Position numbers and translations under genes: made by a program. A stretch of 64,000 bases of DNA from IMG/VR virus record IMGVR_UViG_3300003177_000005, positions 55,560-119,559 of that record; one strand, written 5' to 3'. Positions within the stretch are counted from its first letter, which is position 1; the number at the start of each line of letters is the position of its first letter. The DNA is from a virus. This document shows, in pieces, positions 32,382 through 41,547 of this stretch. The notes under the pieces were generated by a model. That model worked only from the letters and a program-made list of their open reading frames with translations. It had not been told where the DNA came from and ran no database searches.

Positions 32382-33422
32382 ATGTATACTTTTTTAGATA
32401 ATTATATGCGTTTTGGTAAAAAGGGTTTTAATAATATTGCTTTTCCTAGACGCATTCATAAAGCTAACATAGTACGCCTTAAGGATTATTATAATAGATA
32501 TCCTAATAAGGTAAATAACAGTAATATATTTGCTAGGATGTTAGATTTTGCACCTATAAATATAGACGATTCAATTTATGATATATTAGATCAAATACCA
32601 AGAGCTACATCTTTAATTAAACACACATTCCCAGTAATAACTAACTTTAAAAAAGATATTGTCTGGCAAAGAAAATTTATAGGTGGTTTTGCACAGGTTT
32701 TAACAAAAGACTATAAAAACAATTTCACATATAAAATAACAGAAGAATTAATCACTAATGATTTTAGAAAAATTGAACCATTAAAAGTAATTTATCATAA
32801 TGGTTACAATAACTCATATAGACACCCTTCTAATTTTAGAAATACAGAGACAATATTATATTTAGATATTGAGCTTATGTTAGTTCAGTATAAATTATGG
32901 AGAGATAATCAACTTTTAAAGAATGGTGTGTATACATCAGACTATTATGTTTATAATGTTTTATTAGCTGATATCATACCAGAGTTTATAGATTTAACAG
33001 TTTTAAATTGCATCTTAAATAATAATGATAAACTTAAGTTTACAAAACAACCAGCTTATATAGAAGATATTTCGAGTCATATTTTAAAATATGTTAAAGA
33101 GTATAAAAAGAAGAAATATTATTTATCGAATTATGAAGGTGGCGCAGTGGCTCAAATGCCAGTAATACATAATGAGGTTATGTCAGATATTTTTAAACTT
33201 GATACTGATATAAGTTTTCATAATTATATACTTTACATTTATGCAATATTTCCAGTTATAGAATTTGTTTTGAGAGAAGATAAGAATTTTATAAATAAAG
33301 GTTTATTTAGTTCAGAATTTCTTTATAATGATATGTTTACAAATACAAGCGAATTAAAAGATATCGGAACTAAAGAATTTTTAGACAAATATAATAAAGT
33401 ATTAGAAAAAGTAGGAGAATAA
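32382..33422 (+). CDS. Hypothetical virion-region protein, 346 aa
   Basis: ATG 32382 follows AAAGAAAGGGTTAAC. The product is aromatic-rich (many Tyr, Phe, Asn) and soluble. No signature is visible. Being first in the plus-strand virion module and two bases from the next gene, it is probably a structural or head-tail joining protein. This is inferred from context only. Confidence 0.65.
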   Translation: MYTFLDNYMRFGKKGFNNIAFPRRIHKANIVRLKDYYNRYPNKVNNSNIFARMLDFAPINIDDSIYDILDQIPRATSLIKHTFPVITNFKKDIVWQRKFIGGFAQVLTKDYKNNFTYKITEELITNDFRKIEPLKVIYHNGYNNSYRHPSNFRNTETILYLDIELMLVQYKLWRDNQLLKNGVYTSDYYVYNVLLADIIPEFIDLTVLNCILNNNDKLKFTKQPAYIEDISSHILKYVKEYKKKKYYLSNYEGGAVAQMPVIHNEVMSDIFKLDTDISFHNYILYIYAIFPVIEFVLREDKNFINKGLFSSEFLYNDMFTNTSELKDIGTKEFLDKYNKVLEKVGE

Positions 33423-33423
33423 T

Positions 33424-34182
33424 ATGAGTTTTTTAAATTATGCAGTTAGACGAGTAAAGGGCATGGGTATACCCCCAAGGCTTTTGTCATTGATTTTACA
33501 AAATACAGATGTAGCTAAGAGACAGTCTTTAGATTATTTAATAAGGACAAAGCTTTTAGAACCACATATTATGAAAGATTTACTAAGTTCCTCTTCTCAA
33601 AATTTAGAATTAGATTTAAGTCAAGTTAATTTACGATATGCTGAAAATGGTGTCTATATAGAAGTTCCAGATAGTGTTTTAAAAAATAGAGACATATTAA
33701 GTTTTGTCTCATTAACAGTTTCTAAAACAGGTAATATAATGTCCAGTTCTGGATCTTTAACAGAGATTGTAACTGAAAGACTTTCTGTTTTGAGTGGAAG
33801 TGGTGTACCATTAGAATATGTTTTCTTAGAACGATTAACCGATAATATATTTTTTTTAAGTAATTTAAATATTGTTGGTAATGGAACTTTAAGATTCGAA
33901 GTAACTAATGATAAACAACTAAAGGATTTAAATCCTACATATCACCATAAGTTTGCTAAGTTAATAAATTCAGGTGTTAAAGCCTTACTGTATAATAGTT
34001 TTATTATGGACCTAAATGAAGGTATAATTTTTAATGGTAGAGATGCTGATTATATAGAGAATATAGTTAGTAAATGGGAAGGTGAAGATGAAACATATTT
34101 CGAAGAGCTCGGAAAAGCCAGAAAGATATTCTTAATGAATAATCAACAGTTTATGGACGACTTAATTAATACATCTATCTGA
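33424..34182 (+). CDS. Hypothetical virion-region protein, 252 aa
   Basis: ATG 33424 follows GTAGGAGAATA. The product begins with a basic amphipathic helix (FLNYAVRRVKGMGIPPRLL) and continues as an acidic alpha/beta domain. It is translationally linked to the preceding gene and ends in a terminator, so the two form one unit. A connector or neck role is possible, but I do not recognise the family. Confidence 0.65.
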   Translation: MSFLNYAVRRVKGMGIPPRLLSLILQNTDVAKRQSLDYLIRTKLLEPHIMKDLLSSSSQNLELDLSQVNLRYAENGVYIEVPDSVLKNRDILSFVSLTVSKTGNIMSSSGSLTEIVTERLSVLSGSGVPLEYVFLERLTDNIFFLSNLNIVGNGTLRFEVTNDKQLKDLNPTYHHKFAKLINSGVKALLYNSFIMDLNEGIIFNGRDADYIENIVSKWEGEDETYFEELGKARKIFLMNNQQFMDDLINTSI

Positions 34183-34224
34183 TTTATTCAGATGGGTGTA
34201 TTTTAATTTTACCCTTTTTTTCTA
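34169..34224 (+). terminator. Intrinsic terminator
   Basis: ATACATCTATCTGA and TCAGATGGGTGTAT pair (with G-T pairs) around TTTAT, overlapping the stop codon, followed by TTTTAATTTTACCC and a T7 run. Confidence 0.8.
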
Positions 34225-34292
34225 TTATATGAAGAAATAACTTCAGGATGACAATTTTTGATTGTCATCATTGCGGTGGTGTAAATCATACT

Positions 34293-34343
34293 TTTTTTAC
34301 ACCTATATAATTTAATTGGATTATAACTATAATCCGAGCTCGG
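34293..34343 (+). promoter_or_regulatory. Promoter-like element and palindromes before the major virion gene
   Basis: TTTTTTTACACCTATATAAT resembles the early promoter core but has ACACC in place of ATACA. It is followed by GGATTATA-AC-TATAATCC (about 34318-34335) and the GC-rich palindrome CCGAGCTCGG (34334-34343). A GATGACAA/TTGTCATC hairpin lies just upstream (about 34247-34270). The isolated setting suggests a strong, separately controlled transcript. Confidence 0.5.
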
Positions 34344-34369
34344 AGTAAAATAAAAAAAGGATTAAAAAA

Positions 34370-36154
34370 ATGCCAGATATCAAGTTTACAGGTCTAGATG
34401 ACCAAGAAACAACAAGTGGTGCTACAGCTAGCACAGGTACAGGAAGCAGTACAGGTAGTACAGCAAGTAATAGTGGTAATAGTGGAGCAACTTATACTGC
34501 ACCTATTACAGACAGATTAACACTAGATCAAGATGATTTATTTGGAAGAGATAGCAATGTTGGTCCATTTATAGAACAAATTGAAAATTACTTAAAAGAA
34601 AAAAAATTAAGTGATAGATTTAAATTCGCAGCTATAACAACAACTTGGAATAAGAAAAGTTATCCAGGTATCGCTATGACTTTTACTAAACCAACAGGTA
34701 TGGTGTATGGAACTGCTGTAATGTTACCGTTCTTAGATAGATTAGTTTCTCTACAAGAAGCAGAACATCAAATGCAGAGAACAAAGTCATTTAAAACAAC
34801 TGGTAGTTACTTAGATGAAGACTTCTTAGTAAAAGCTAAAGAAGTTATTGAAACAGAACTAAAACAGGTGGTAAGCAAGTTTATGAAACCAGTAGCCATA
34901 AACTATGAGACTATGTTCTTAGATTCTATTAAAGAGCACCTATGGCTATTGCATAGCTTTGCTACAAAAGTAGATGAAGGGATGGAATTCAACATTGCAA
35001 AACCATTCAGAGACCCAGCAATAAAAGCTGCTGCTAAAGTAGAATTATATGCATCTCGAGATACAAAACCAGAGGTTCGTGCTGATTGGACGCTAACAAC
35101 TAGTGTAGAACCTGAGACTCAAGGTGGTGATGGAGTAACACAATTCCCGATCGCCAATACAAGCGGTTATGTTGATTATATCTTTACAGGTAACGACCCA
35201 GCGAAAAAACAAATACCAGGAGCTAAACCGTTTCTATTGATACCAGTGGTTTATATCACTGATGTTGATACATCTGTTAAAACACCTAACGGTTTTGCCT
35301 TAGGACTTGTATCAAGTTTCTTTGGTGTAGTTAGTTGGACTAAGTTAGCTATGATGGCGGGACAAGGTAATGGTACTCAAGCTATTAATGACCCAGGGAA
35401 TATTAACCCTTTCTTACACGTTGATGCAAATAATAAACCAGCAAAAGCAGTTAAGATTGTATCGGACAAAAAGAAACCTGCTGGTCAAGTAGAAGCAGAA
35501 TTAATGTCTTTAACAGCTGATGGGGTTGGTGGGCATGCTAAACCATTAGTAGGGTGTCAAATCAGACTACAAGATAAATACTCTGTGCTTGCACAAGATT
35601 TATTGAAACTAGTTGTTAATACAGATTACAGTGCTGGACAGAACTTAGTTAAATCTTTAAATATTCTAACAGATGGACATTTTCCATTGAATTTCCCAGT
35701 TGATAGAATTGTTTATAAGAAGACAATTACAGTAACAGGATTTAATGTTATTAATGAAACAAGAGTACCATTTGATATTCTTGATACAGCTTGGAGTGCA
35801 ACAGTTAATGAGAAAACTTTCAATGCACATGTACAAGTTGCAGAATCTAGCCCTAATGCTAATGCAGTTAGACTTGATGAAGTAAAAACATTTAATAAAC
35901 ATTTAGACTCTGCTATCCTAACTGATACGGAAGTGAAGTTCATCTTCCAGGAGACATTTGTACACGCAATCAAAAATGCATTAGTAAAAGCCGGATTTAG
36001 ACCTACTAATGATAGATTAACCACACAGACTACTTATGGAGTAACTACTAATGTTACAGATTTTGTAACAGCAATGGTAACAGATAATATTGGATATGCG
36101 GCAACAAATACAACTACAGATGTTTATACACAGCCAATATACAGTATTAATTAA
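34370..36154 (+). CDS. Probable major virion (capsid) protein
   Basis: The 594-residue protein has a low-complexity Ser/Thr/Gly N-terminus (about 15-45), then a long alpha/beta body of ordinary composition with no membrane segment. The gene has its own promoter-like element, a leader with palindromes, a strong ribosome-binding site (AAAAAAAGGATTAAAAAA) and its own terminator, the layout expected of the most abundant virion protein. GC and codon use look slightly richer than neighbours, also consistent with high expression. I do not recognise a specific capsid family, so a different abundant structural protein remains possible. Confidence 0.5.
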   Translation: MPDIKFTGLDDQETTSGATASTGTGSSTGSTASNSGNSGATYTAPITDRLTLDQDDLFGRDSNVGPFIEQIENYLKEKKLSDRFKFAAITTTWNKKSYPGIAMTFTKPTGMVYGTAVMLPFLDRLVSLQEAEHQMQRTKSFKTTGSYLDEDFLVKAKEVIETELKQVVSKFMKPVAINYETMFLDSIKEHLWLLHSFATKVDEGMEFNIAKPFRDPAIKAAAKVELYASRDTKPEVRADWTLTTSVEPETQGGDGVTQFPIANTSGYVDYIFTGNDPAKKQIPGAKPFLLIPVVYITDVDTSVKTPNGFALGLVSSFFGVVSWTKLAMMAGQGNGTQAINDPGNINPFLHVDANNKPAKAVKIVSDKKKPAGQVEAELMSLTADGVGGHAKPLVGCQIRLQDKYSVLAQDLLKLVVNTDYSAGQNLVKSLNILTDGHFPLNFPVDRIVYKKTITVTGFNVINETRVPFDILDTAWSATVNEKTFNAHVQVAESSPNANAVRLDEVKTFNKHLDSAILTDTEVKFIFQETFVHAIKNALVKAGFRPTNDRLTTQTTYGVTTNVTDFVTAMVTDNIGYAATNTTTDVYTQPIYSIN

Positions 36155-36172
36155 ACCTTAATTAAAAAACTA

Positions 36173-36218
36173 CAGTTAGTCAATTATATTGACTAACTGG
36201 TTACACTAATTTTTTTTA
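36173..36218 (+). terminator. Intrinsic terminator
   Basis: CAGTTAGTCAAT and ATTGACTAACTG form a 12-bp stem with a TAT loop, followed by GTTACACTAA and a T8 run. It ends the single-gene transcript of the major virion protein. Confidence 0.85.
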
Positions 36219-36232
36219 ATCAAAGGGGTAAA

Positions 36233-37705
36233 ATGTTACACGGGAGCTATTTAGACCAAACTGCTATGTTTATGCATAGTAAAAATGTTTTTATTGTAAA
36301 TGATGCTCCAGAAGGAGTTAAATCTATAGCTGAATTAAATAATTATTTAGCAGCCGTATATAGTGGTGATACATTTAGTACGGTACCAAAGTGTAGTTGT
36401 GTCGGTGATAAAGCTTGGGTAAATAAAGGATGGGCTAACCTTGGTAAGTTTTGTAAGGATTGTCAAGATATAGTTAGAGACCCTTTAGAATTTCAAGGTG
36501 TTAAAATCTGGTGTCGTCGTTTAGAGGGTGCTGGGCGATTTATTAATTTAACTTTTTATCAACAACTAGGTGATATAATAAATAGGAAAAACTTTAATAC
36601 TCTACGATGGTTAACTGACCAACAATATAATCCCCCATCCTTAAAGGATAATGTTGCTTTAACAATGACTTATAAATCTATCAATGGATTTACAAGAAAT
36701 TATACTTGGTTTACAAAGAATGTAGAGAAGATTTTAGTTGCTACAATACATAGTAGTTTCTTTTCTAAGAAAGATAAGCAAGATAAAGTAGAAAGTTTAA
36801 AATTACTACTACAATTTTTTAAAGAGAATAAGAGTAAAATGTTCTTTGATTATCTACCTTTAATAGGTAGTGACTTATTTGTACAAGAAATAAGGAAAAA
36901 GGGTAAGGCTGTTGATACTAATCTAGTTTCAGGTGATATTTTGGATATAGCTATCAAGTATCTAGAAGAGTCTAAGAAAACTTTAACACCTGAAAAAGCT
37001 GATATGATAACAGCAAGAGTTTTAGAAAAGATAACAGAAGTATATAGAGAGATAGATAAGAAATTTTTATCTGGTAAAACTAAGATGTTGCGTAGACAAA
37101 TCTACGGATTCTCTGCTACATATACTGGTAGATGTGTAGCAACACCTCTTAGTGATAATTACAGATACGATCAAGTTGTTTTACCTTGGTCTATAGCTTT
37201 AACTATGTTTCGACCAGCTATAATAAACAAGTTAGTTAAAAAGAAGACTTATAGTTATAGAAAGATTGCCCAGATGATGGATTTAGCAACTACACATTTT
37301 AATAAAGAGATATACGATATAATGTTAGAACTAATAGATGAGTCATTTGACCCTAGAGGTATACCATCATTAATTAATAGAAACCCAACATTATTACCAG
37401 GTTCTATATTAATGTTATATATAGCTGGTGTAAATAAGAATCCTAATGTTAAGGTTATAGCTATTTCGGCATTAATAGCTGCTTGGCCTAACTTGGACTT
37501 TGATGGAGATAACTTAAATATTAAACTTATAACCGATAGATTATTATATTCTTTGTTTAAACGCTTTGAAGTTGAAAATAACATGTATAATATAAAAGAC
37601 CTTTATAAGTTATCAGGTGGAGAGACTCCTACAAAGACTACAATATCTCTTTTAGCAACTAGGTTATTGAGAAGTAGAGAGAGAAATAAAGAACTATTGT
37701 TATAA
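36233..37705 (+). CDS. Phage RNA polymerase beta' subunit, N-terminal part
   Basis: The 490-residue protein carries the N-terminal half of a multisubunit RNA polymerase beta' chain. A zinc-binding C-x-C...C-x2-C set (Cys54, Cys56, Cys74, Cys77) is followed by GVKIWCRRLEGAGRFINLTF, where host beta' has its R-GHIEL segment. RRQIYGFSATYTGRCVATPL (288-307) and YDQVVLPWSIALTMFRPAI align with the lid/rudder and active-site approaches. LDFDGD (421-426) is the catalytic Mg-binding NADFDGD motif. The chain stops soon after. Splitting of beta' and its place among virion genes is the phiKZ arrangement, where the virion polymerase is injected and transcribes early genes. Start follows AAAGGGGTAAA. Confidence 0.82.
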   Translation: MLHGSYLDQTAMFMHSKNVFIVNDAPEGVKSIAELNNYLAAVYSGDTFSTVPKCSCVGDKAWVNKGWANLGKFCKDCQDIVRDPLEFQGVKIWCRRLEGAGRFINLTFYQQLGDIINRKNFNTLRWLTDQQYNPPSLKDNVALTMTYKSINGFTRNYTWFTKNVEKILVATIHSSFFSKKDKQDKVESLKLLLQFFKENKSKMFFDYLPLIGSDLFVQEIRKKGKAVDTNLVSGDILDIAIKYLEESKKTLTPEKADMITARVLEKITEVYREIDKKFLSGKTKMLRRQIYGFSATYTGRCVATPLSDNYRYDQVVLPWSIALTMFRPAIINKLVKKKTYSYRKIAQMMDLATTHFNKEIYDIMLELIDESFDPRGIPSLINRNPTLLPGSILMLYIAGVNKNPNVKVIAISALIAAWPNLDFDGDNLNIKLITDRLLYSLFKRFEVENNMYNIKDLYKLSGGETPTKTTISLLATRLLRSRERNKELLL

Positions 37706-37715
37706 AGGAGTTAAA

Positions 37716-38312
37716 ATGGCTGTAATAACAACAGGAAATAATATAGACCCTTTTTCAACTATCTTGGCATCAGCTGATCAACATCAAGCATATGCTAATG
37801 TTATTGCTGAACGATATAAAGGGTTACAAAATAGTATTGGTACAATTAGTACAAGTGTTATGAATACTATTAGAGATAGTTTAGAATATGTTAATAGTTC
37901 AGAATTTATAAATACTGTTAAACGAGTAACTAGACTAGTAGGTACTCAAGTTGATGATAATATTATACATGTTGTTAATAATGTTAACTTGAACAATTTA
38001 ACAACTAGAACTAGAAATACTATGATGGAAGAACCAACATTAATGAGATTATATCAAAATGGTATTTATGATGAAGAGTTAATGAAAGGATATGTTGATC
38101 CATGCCCAAGTATTAATAAACTCGAGGATAGACCAAGCTATCAAGCTATAGTTAATGGTTTTAGTTATAGTACAGGTGAAGAAACAACACCAAGAACTAT
38201 ATATAATTCTACAGAAGAATTTGAAGAGTATGGAATAATTGATAAGTTAACAATAAGTTTAAATTGGGACAATGTCTCCAAACTTATCTCTGATGGTGTA
38301 GATGTTATTTAA
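37716..38312 (+). CDS. Hypothetical virion-region protein, 198 aa
   Basis: ATG 37716 follows AAAGGAGTTAAA, ten bases after the beta' gene. The product is helical in its first half and rich in Asn, Thr and Ser. No membrane segment. Placement suggests a structural or assembly protein. No family recognised. Confidence 0.65.
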   Translation: MAVITTGNNIDPFSTILASADQHQAYANVIAERYKGLQNSIGTISTSVMNTIRDSLEYVNSSEFINTVKRVTRLVGTQVDDNIIHVVNNVNLNNLTTRTRNTMMEEPTLMRLYQNGIYDEELMKGYVDPCPSINKLEDRPSYQAIVNGFSYSTGEETTPRTIYNSTEEFEEYGIIDKLTISLNWDNVSKLISDGVDVI

Positions 38313-38381
38313 CATCTCACTATCTTTTTATTTTTTATTTTTAACAAGTTATAATGAAGAAACATATAAAAGGATTATAGA

Positions 38382-38597
38382 ATGAGTATTAACAGGAAGA
38401 TTAAACGAAACCAAGAGAATAATAAAAAGCAAGATGAATTTGCTAAGTCTCTAGAGGCTAGTACAATAATTGGTAGACTAAAAGGTTTATTAGGTGTAAT
38501 TAAAGATGTATCAGATACAATTAAAAAATTAACTTCTTTAACTAAAGTTGATGCTGATATTGAATTATTAGAAGGTTATACTGAGTCTTTAACTTGA
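38382..38597 (+). CDS. Helical hypothetical protein, 5' part interrupted by a 13-bp duplication
   Basis: ATG 38382 follows AAAAGGATTATAGA. The 71 residues are basic then acidic and strongly helical. The frame ends at TGA 38595-38597, created where a 13-bp sequence is duplicated in tandem. Removing one copy restores a single frame of about 161 residues to 38880. See the 38680-38880 entry. Confidence 0.6.
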   Translation: MSINRKIKRNQENNKKQDEFAKSLEASTIIGRLKGLLGVIKDVSDTIKKLTSLTKVDADIELLEGYTESLT

Positions 38598-38608
38598 GTC
38601 TTTAACTT
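38583..38608 (+). repeat. 13-bp tandem duplication with premature stop
   Basis: GAGTCTTTAACTT is present twice, at 38583-38595 and 38596-38608, with no spacer. The second copy shifts the frame by one base and creates TGA directly after an ACT codon. The matching ACT in the second copy (38605-38607) is in frame with the downstream coding. Confidence 0.9.
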
Positions 38609-38679
38609 CATTAATTAAAGATGTTGAAACCGTTTTAGAGAGATTTAAAACAGTAGGTATTTATGAAGTAGCAAAGATT

Positions 38680-38880
38680 TTGAAAGATGATATTGAAAAA
38701 ACACAAGAGTTGGTGCAGATTAGTCTAGAAGTTGATTGTATTGAAATTATAGTTAAAAGAATTCAAATGAACATTTTTGAAAAATTTGCTCCTAATATAA
38801 CTGTTAAAGAGAAAGAAACACTTCAAATGTTAGATACAGTAATGGATACTGCTGAAACTTTATTAGAACAAGGAGTTTAA
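38680..38880 (+). CDS. Helical hypothetical protein, 3' part after the 13-bp duplication
   Basis: TTG 38680 is the first accepted start, but no ribosome-binding site precedes it. The frame is open backwards through SLIKDVETVLERFKTVGIYE to the duplication. The product is helical and acidic, continuing the pattern of the 5' part. Together they look like one small virion or chaperone protein. Confidence 0.6.
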   Translation: MKDDIEKTQELVQISLEVDCIEIIVKRIQMNIFEKFAPNITVKEKETLQMLDTVMDTAETLLEQGV

Positions 38881-38883
38881 ATT

Positions 38884-40368
38884 ATGACCGAAGAACAAAC
38901 TAATGATACCCAAGAGGTTAAGGAAGAACAAGAAGAAAAAGTAATATCTGTTAAAAATGGTTCAGTAGATGCTTTTTTGAAATTTAAAGAATTGAAAGAA
39001 ATAGATCCTGTTTTGTTTGAAACTTTAATACCAAACTTAGAAGAAGAGAGAGCCAATCAAATAGTTGAAGACCTTTATAATAAAGGTCTTATAGACGAAG
39101 ATTTAAAAAATCTAGATAAATTATCTGAAAAAGAAAAAGTGGCGTTTACAACATTGTTCTATTTAGATAATGTTGGTTATGATTTAAAAGGTAAATTAAA
39201 ATTATTTAATCAACTATCGTTTAATGGTGAAAATGTCGGTTTACAATATGAATCAGTGAAAGGTAAAGGTGTTGTAAGTGGAGAAAAGGCTTTATTGCTT
39301 CTACAAAGTGAAACGGGTAATGGTAAACCTATAAGTAACTTTTTACCGACATCAGGATTAAAATTAAAATTAAAACCTTTATCTAGTAACGATGCATTAA
39401 CATTTGAACAAATAGTAGCTGATGCAGAAGTAGAGAAATTAGCCGATTATACATCCGCTCTTTTATCATCAACTTCATTTTATATCGTAAAAGCATTGGA
39501 TGTTTTATTAAAACGTCTCAAAATAGATACTAACTTGAAACAGGGTAAAGTTAATCTATCAGAGCTCATTTATGTAGATGATATCGGTTTTGTTTTTGCT
39601 GCTCTATTTGCTGGTAAATATCCTAATGGATATGAAGGGCCAGTTTATTGTAAGAATGCCTTTGAACAAGAAGAGATAGTAAATGAAGATGGTTCTAAAA
39701 CTAAAAAAGATAAATGTGATGTTAAAGGTCTATTGACAGTTAATCCATTATCAATGTGTTATACAGATTATGAAAGATTTAATGCTTCTAATATTGAACA
39801 TATGGCTCTAAATAAAGTTGATGTAGCTGATTTAACAAAGTATCAATTAAACCTTGATATTGAGTTTGAACGAGAAGTGAATATCCCTGTTGAAAATGGT
39901 AATGATTTAACTATCGTACTTTATAAACCGACTATTAAAGAATATTTGAAATTTACAACATTCTTTAAAGAGTTCTTTATAAACCGACTAGAAAAAATTT
40001 ATGAAATTTATGATGCGGAATATGATAAAGTTGCATTAAAAGAAAAAGTGATGGAAACTAATGTTTTATTTTCTATGTTAGGTTATATTTATTATGTTAA
40101 AAGTATAAGTATAAAAACAGATGAGGGAAAAGCCATAGTTGAAGATCCTAAAACAATTTGTACATTTATAATTAATAGTGTGCAGACAGAAGATATTCTA
40201 TCTAAGATTAAGAACTCTATAGATGATTTTAAAAGAGAAAACACTATAGCATTCTTTGGTACACCTTCTTTTGTTTGTCCTAAATGTAAAGAGTTAAATC
40301 AGGGTGGTTTAGAAAATATAAACCCACTTAACCCAATGGGTTTTTTCGTGAAAGCCCTCACTATGTAA
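38884..40368 (+). CDS. Structural/assembly protein with zinc motif and candidate -1 frameshift
   Basis: ATG 38884 follows AAGGAGTTTAAATT. The 494-residue acidic protein has a Cys pair near the middle (YCKNAF..KCDVKG) and a C-terminal FVCPKCKEL knuckle, suggesting metal binding. Near its end the mRNA reads ATG GGT TTT TTC: the heptamer G_GGT_TTT (40338-40344) is a canonical -1 slip site. In the -1 frame the coding continues without a stop (RESPHYVTPKEGDHILTLQT) into 40434-40820, giving a protein of about 640 residues. The layout resembles the frameshifted tail-assembly chaperones of many phages, though a simple T6 indel would look the same. Confidence 0.65.
   Translation: MTEEQTNDTQEVKEEQEEKVISVKNGSVDAFLKFKELKEIDPVLFETLIPNLEEERANQIVEDLYNKGLIDEDLKNLDKLSEKEKVAFTTLFYLDNVGYDLKGKLKLFNQLSFNGENVGLQYESVKGKGVVSGEKALLLLQSETGNGKPISNFLPTSGLKLKLKPLSSNDALTFEQIVADAEVEKLADYTSALLSSTSFYIVKALDVLLKRLKIDTNLKQGKVNLSELIYVDDIGFVFAALFAGKYPNGYEGPVYCKNAFEQEEIVNEDGSKTKKDKCDVKGLLTVNPLSMCYTDYERFNASNIEHMALNKVDVADLTKYQLNLDIEFEREVNIPVENGNDLTIVLYKPTIKEYLKFTTFFKEFFINRLEKIYEIYDAEYDKVALKEKVMETNVLFSMLGYIYYVKSISIKTDEGKAIVEDPKTICTFIINSVQTEDILSKIKNSIDDFKRENTIAFFGTPSFVCPKCKELNQGGLENINPLNPMGFFVKALTM
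40338..40344 (+). promoter_or_regulatory. Putative -1 ribosomal frameshift site G_GGT_TTT
   Basis: In the zero frame the codons are ATG-GGT-TTT-TTC. Slipping back one base places GGG and TTT under the same tRNAs, and the -1 frame is open for about 157 codons, ending four bases into the next gene's start region. No obvious strong downstream stem was found by eye; CCACTTAACCCAATGGG (40324-40340) lies just upstream. Confidence 0.45.
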
Positions 40369-40433
40369 CACCAAAAGAAGGTGACCATATTTTAACATTA
40401 CAAACCAAACATTCAGAAGCGTTTGATAAATTA

Positions 40434-40820
40434 GTGAATGAGGATATTTTTAATCTTATAGGTAAGTATAGTGTTCATAAACTTAATCTTATTTATAGGA
40501 AATCTATTACTCGTTTACTAGGTTTAAAAAGTGAAAGTGAAATCAATGGTTATAAAATAGAAGATATCGGTATTATAGAATATCACGATAATTTTTCTAT
40601 TACAAGTAGTAGTGAGAGGCGTGACTTGATAAAGAGTTATGTTGAGTTAAAGATAAATGATTTATTTAAGTTATCCTTAAAAGAATATCTAGACTTAAGT
40701 ATAGAAGAACTTTTAGATTTAATAGAGGTAGCTAATGAGATAAATAAAATAAATCATGATACAGCATCTGAGGTTCAAGCAAAAGTAGAAGCAGAACTAA
40801 AAGGATTAGCAAATGTCTGA
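40434..40820 (+). CDS. Downstream (-1 frame) part of the candidate frameshift gene
   Basis: A GTG at 40434 is the first accepted start, but there is no ribosome-binding site and the frame is open back to the slip site at 40341. The 128 residues are helical and acidic (LKEYLDLSIEELLDLIEVAN). Its 3' end overlaps the next gene's ATG by eight bases. Best read as the C-terminal extension of the preceding protein. Confidence 0.55.
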   Translation: MNEDIFNLIGKYSVHKLNLIYRKSITRLLGLKSESEINGYKIEDIGIIEYHDNFSITSSSERRDLIKSYVELKINDLFKLSLKEYLDLSIEELLDLIEVANEINKINHDTASEVQAKVEAELKGLANV

Positions 40821-41493
40821 TATAGCAATTTACACTGATGTTGATACACTTTTAGATACTAGATTAATAACTAGGGATTTTATAGATAAAGATTTAGCAG
40901 CAGATGAAATATTAAATGGTAATTATCATAATAGGTTAACAGAAGGTTTTGCTGGTTATGGACATAATGAGTTTAATTATCTTTATAAAAATAGAGATAT
41001 AAGAACTTTAGAAGCTAAACCATTTAGAACTAATGTTTTTAAGTTTTTAACAGAGTATGTCATATCAGCTTTAAAATCTATCATTCTTACTAAAGCAACA
41101 AGTGAGTTAATCATTTATATTGACTATAGTAGATATGGTGATTTAGATACTGTTATGGATGTTCTAGAGCCACATCTAGAATATTTTGGACTTAGAGATA
41201 AAACAACAATTAAATATTTAGAGGATGAACCAACACCAAGCTGGTTTTTGGATAATGTTACAGACATTATACTTTATGATGGTTTAGAAAGACTAAGAGA
41301 ATGGAGTATGGCTAATACATTAATTATGGGGTTAAAAGAAATAGACTTTTATACATCCCCTATTATTAATCCTAATGATTTCTTAATAGATAGTAAGAAA
41401 ACTAATATGAAGGAATTATTAGATCTTATTAAAGATAGTTTTGAAACTATTGTATCTATTGAATATCTGGAAACAAAAACCTTTTGCATATAA
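40813..41493 (+). CDS. Hypothetical virion-region protein, 226 aa
   Basis: ATG 40813 follows AAAAGGATTAGCAA inside the preceding frame. It begins MSDIAIYTDVDTLLDTRLIT. I recall a similar opening in proteins from other large phages, but have no function to attach. The product is acidic alpha/beta without membrane segments. Probably structural or an assembly factor. Confidence 0.65.
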   Translation: MSDIAIYTDVDTLLDTRLITRDFIDKDLAADEILNGNYHNRLTEGFAGYGHNEFNYLYKNRDIRTLEAKPFRTNVFKFLTEYVISALKSIILTKATSELIIYIDYSRYGDLDTVMDVLEPHLEYFGLRDKTTIKYLEDEPTPSWFLDNVTDIILYDGLERLREWSMANTLIMGLKEIDFYTSPIINPNDFLIDSKKTNMKELLDLIKDSFETIVSIEYLETKTFCI

Positions 41494-41547
41494 TATACGG
41501 TCTATATGGCTGTATATTATATGATAACATTAATAAGGAAAATTAAT

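Noticed and set aside
40813-40860. YTDVDT at the start of the 40813 product as motif C of the missing DNA polymerase half
   Set aside because: It lies at residues 7-12 with no palm-like context or motif B before it, and the rest of the protein does not resemble a polymerase. The resemblance is too short.
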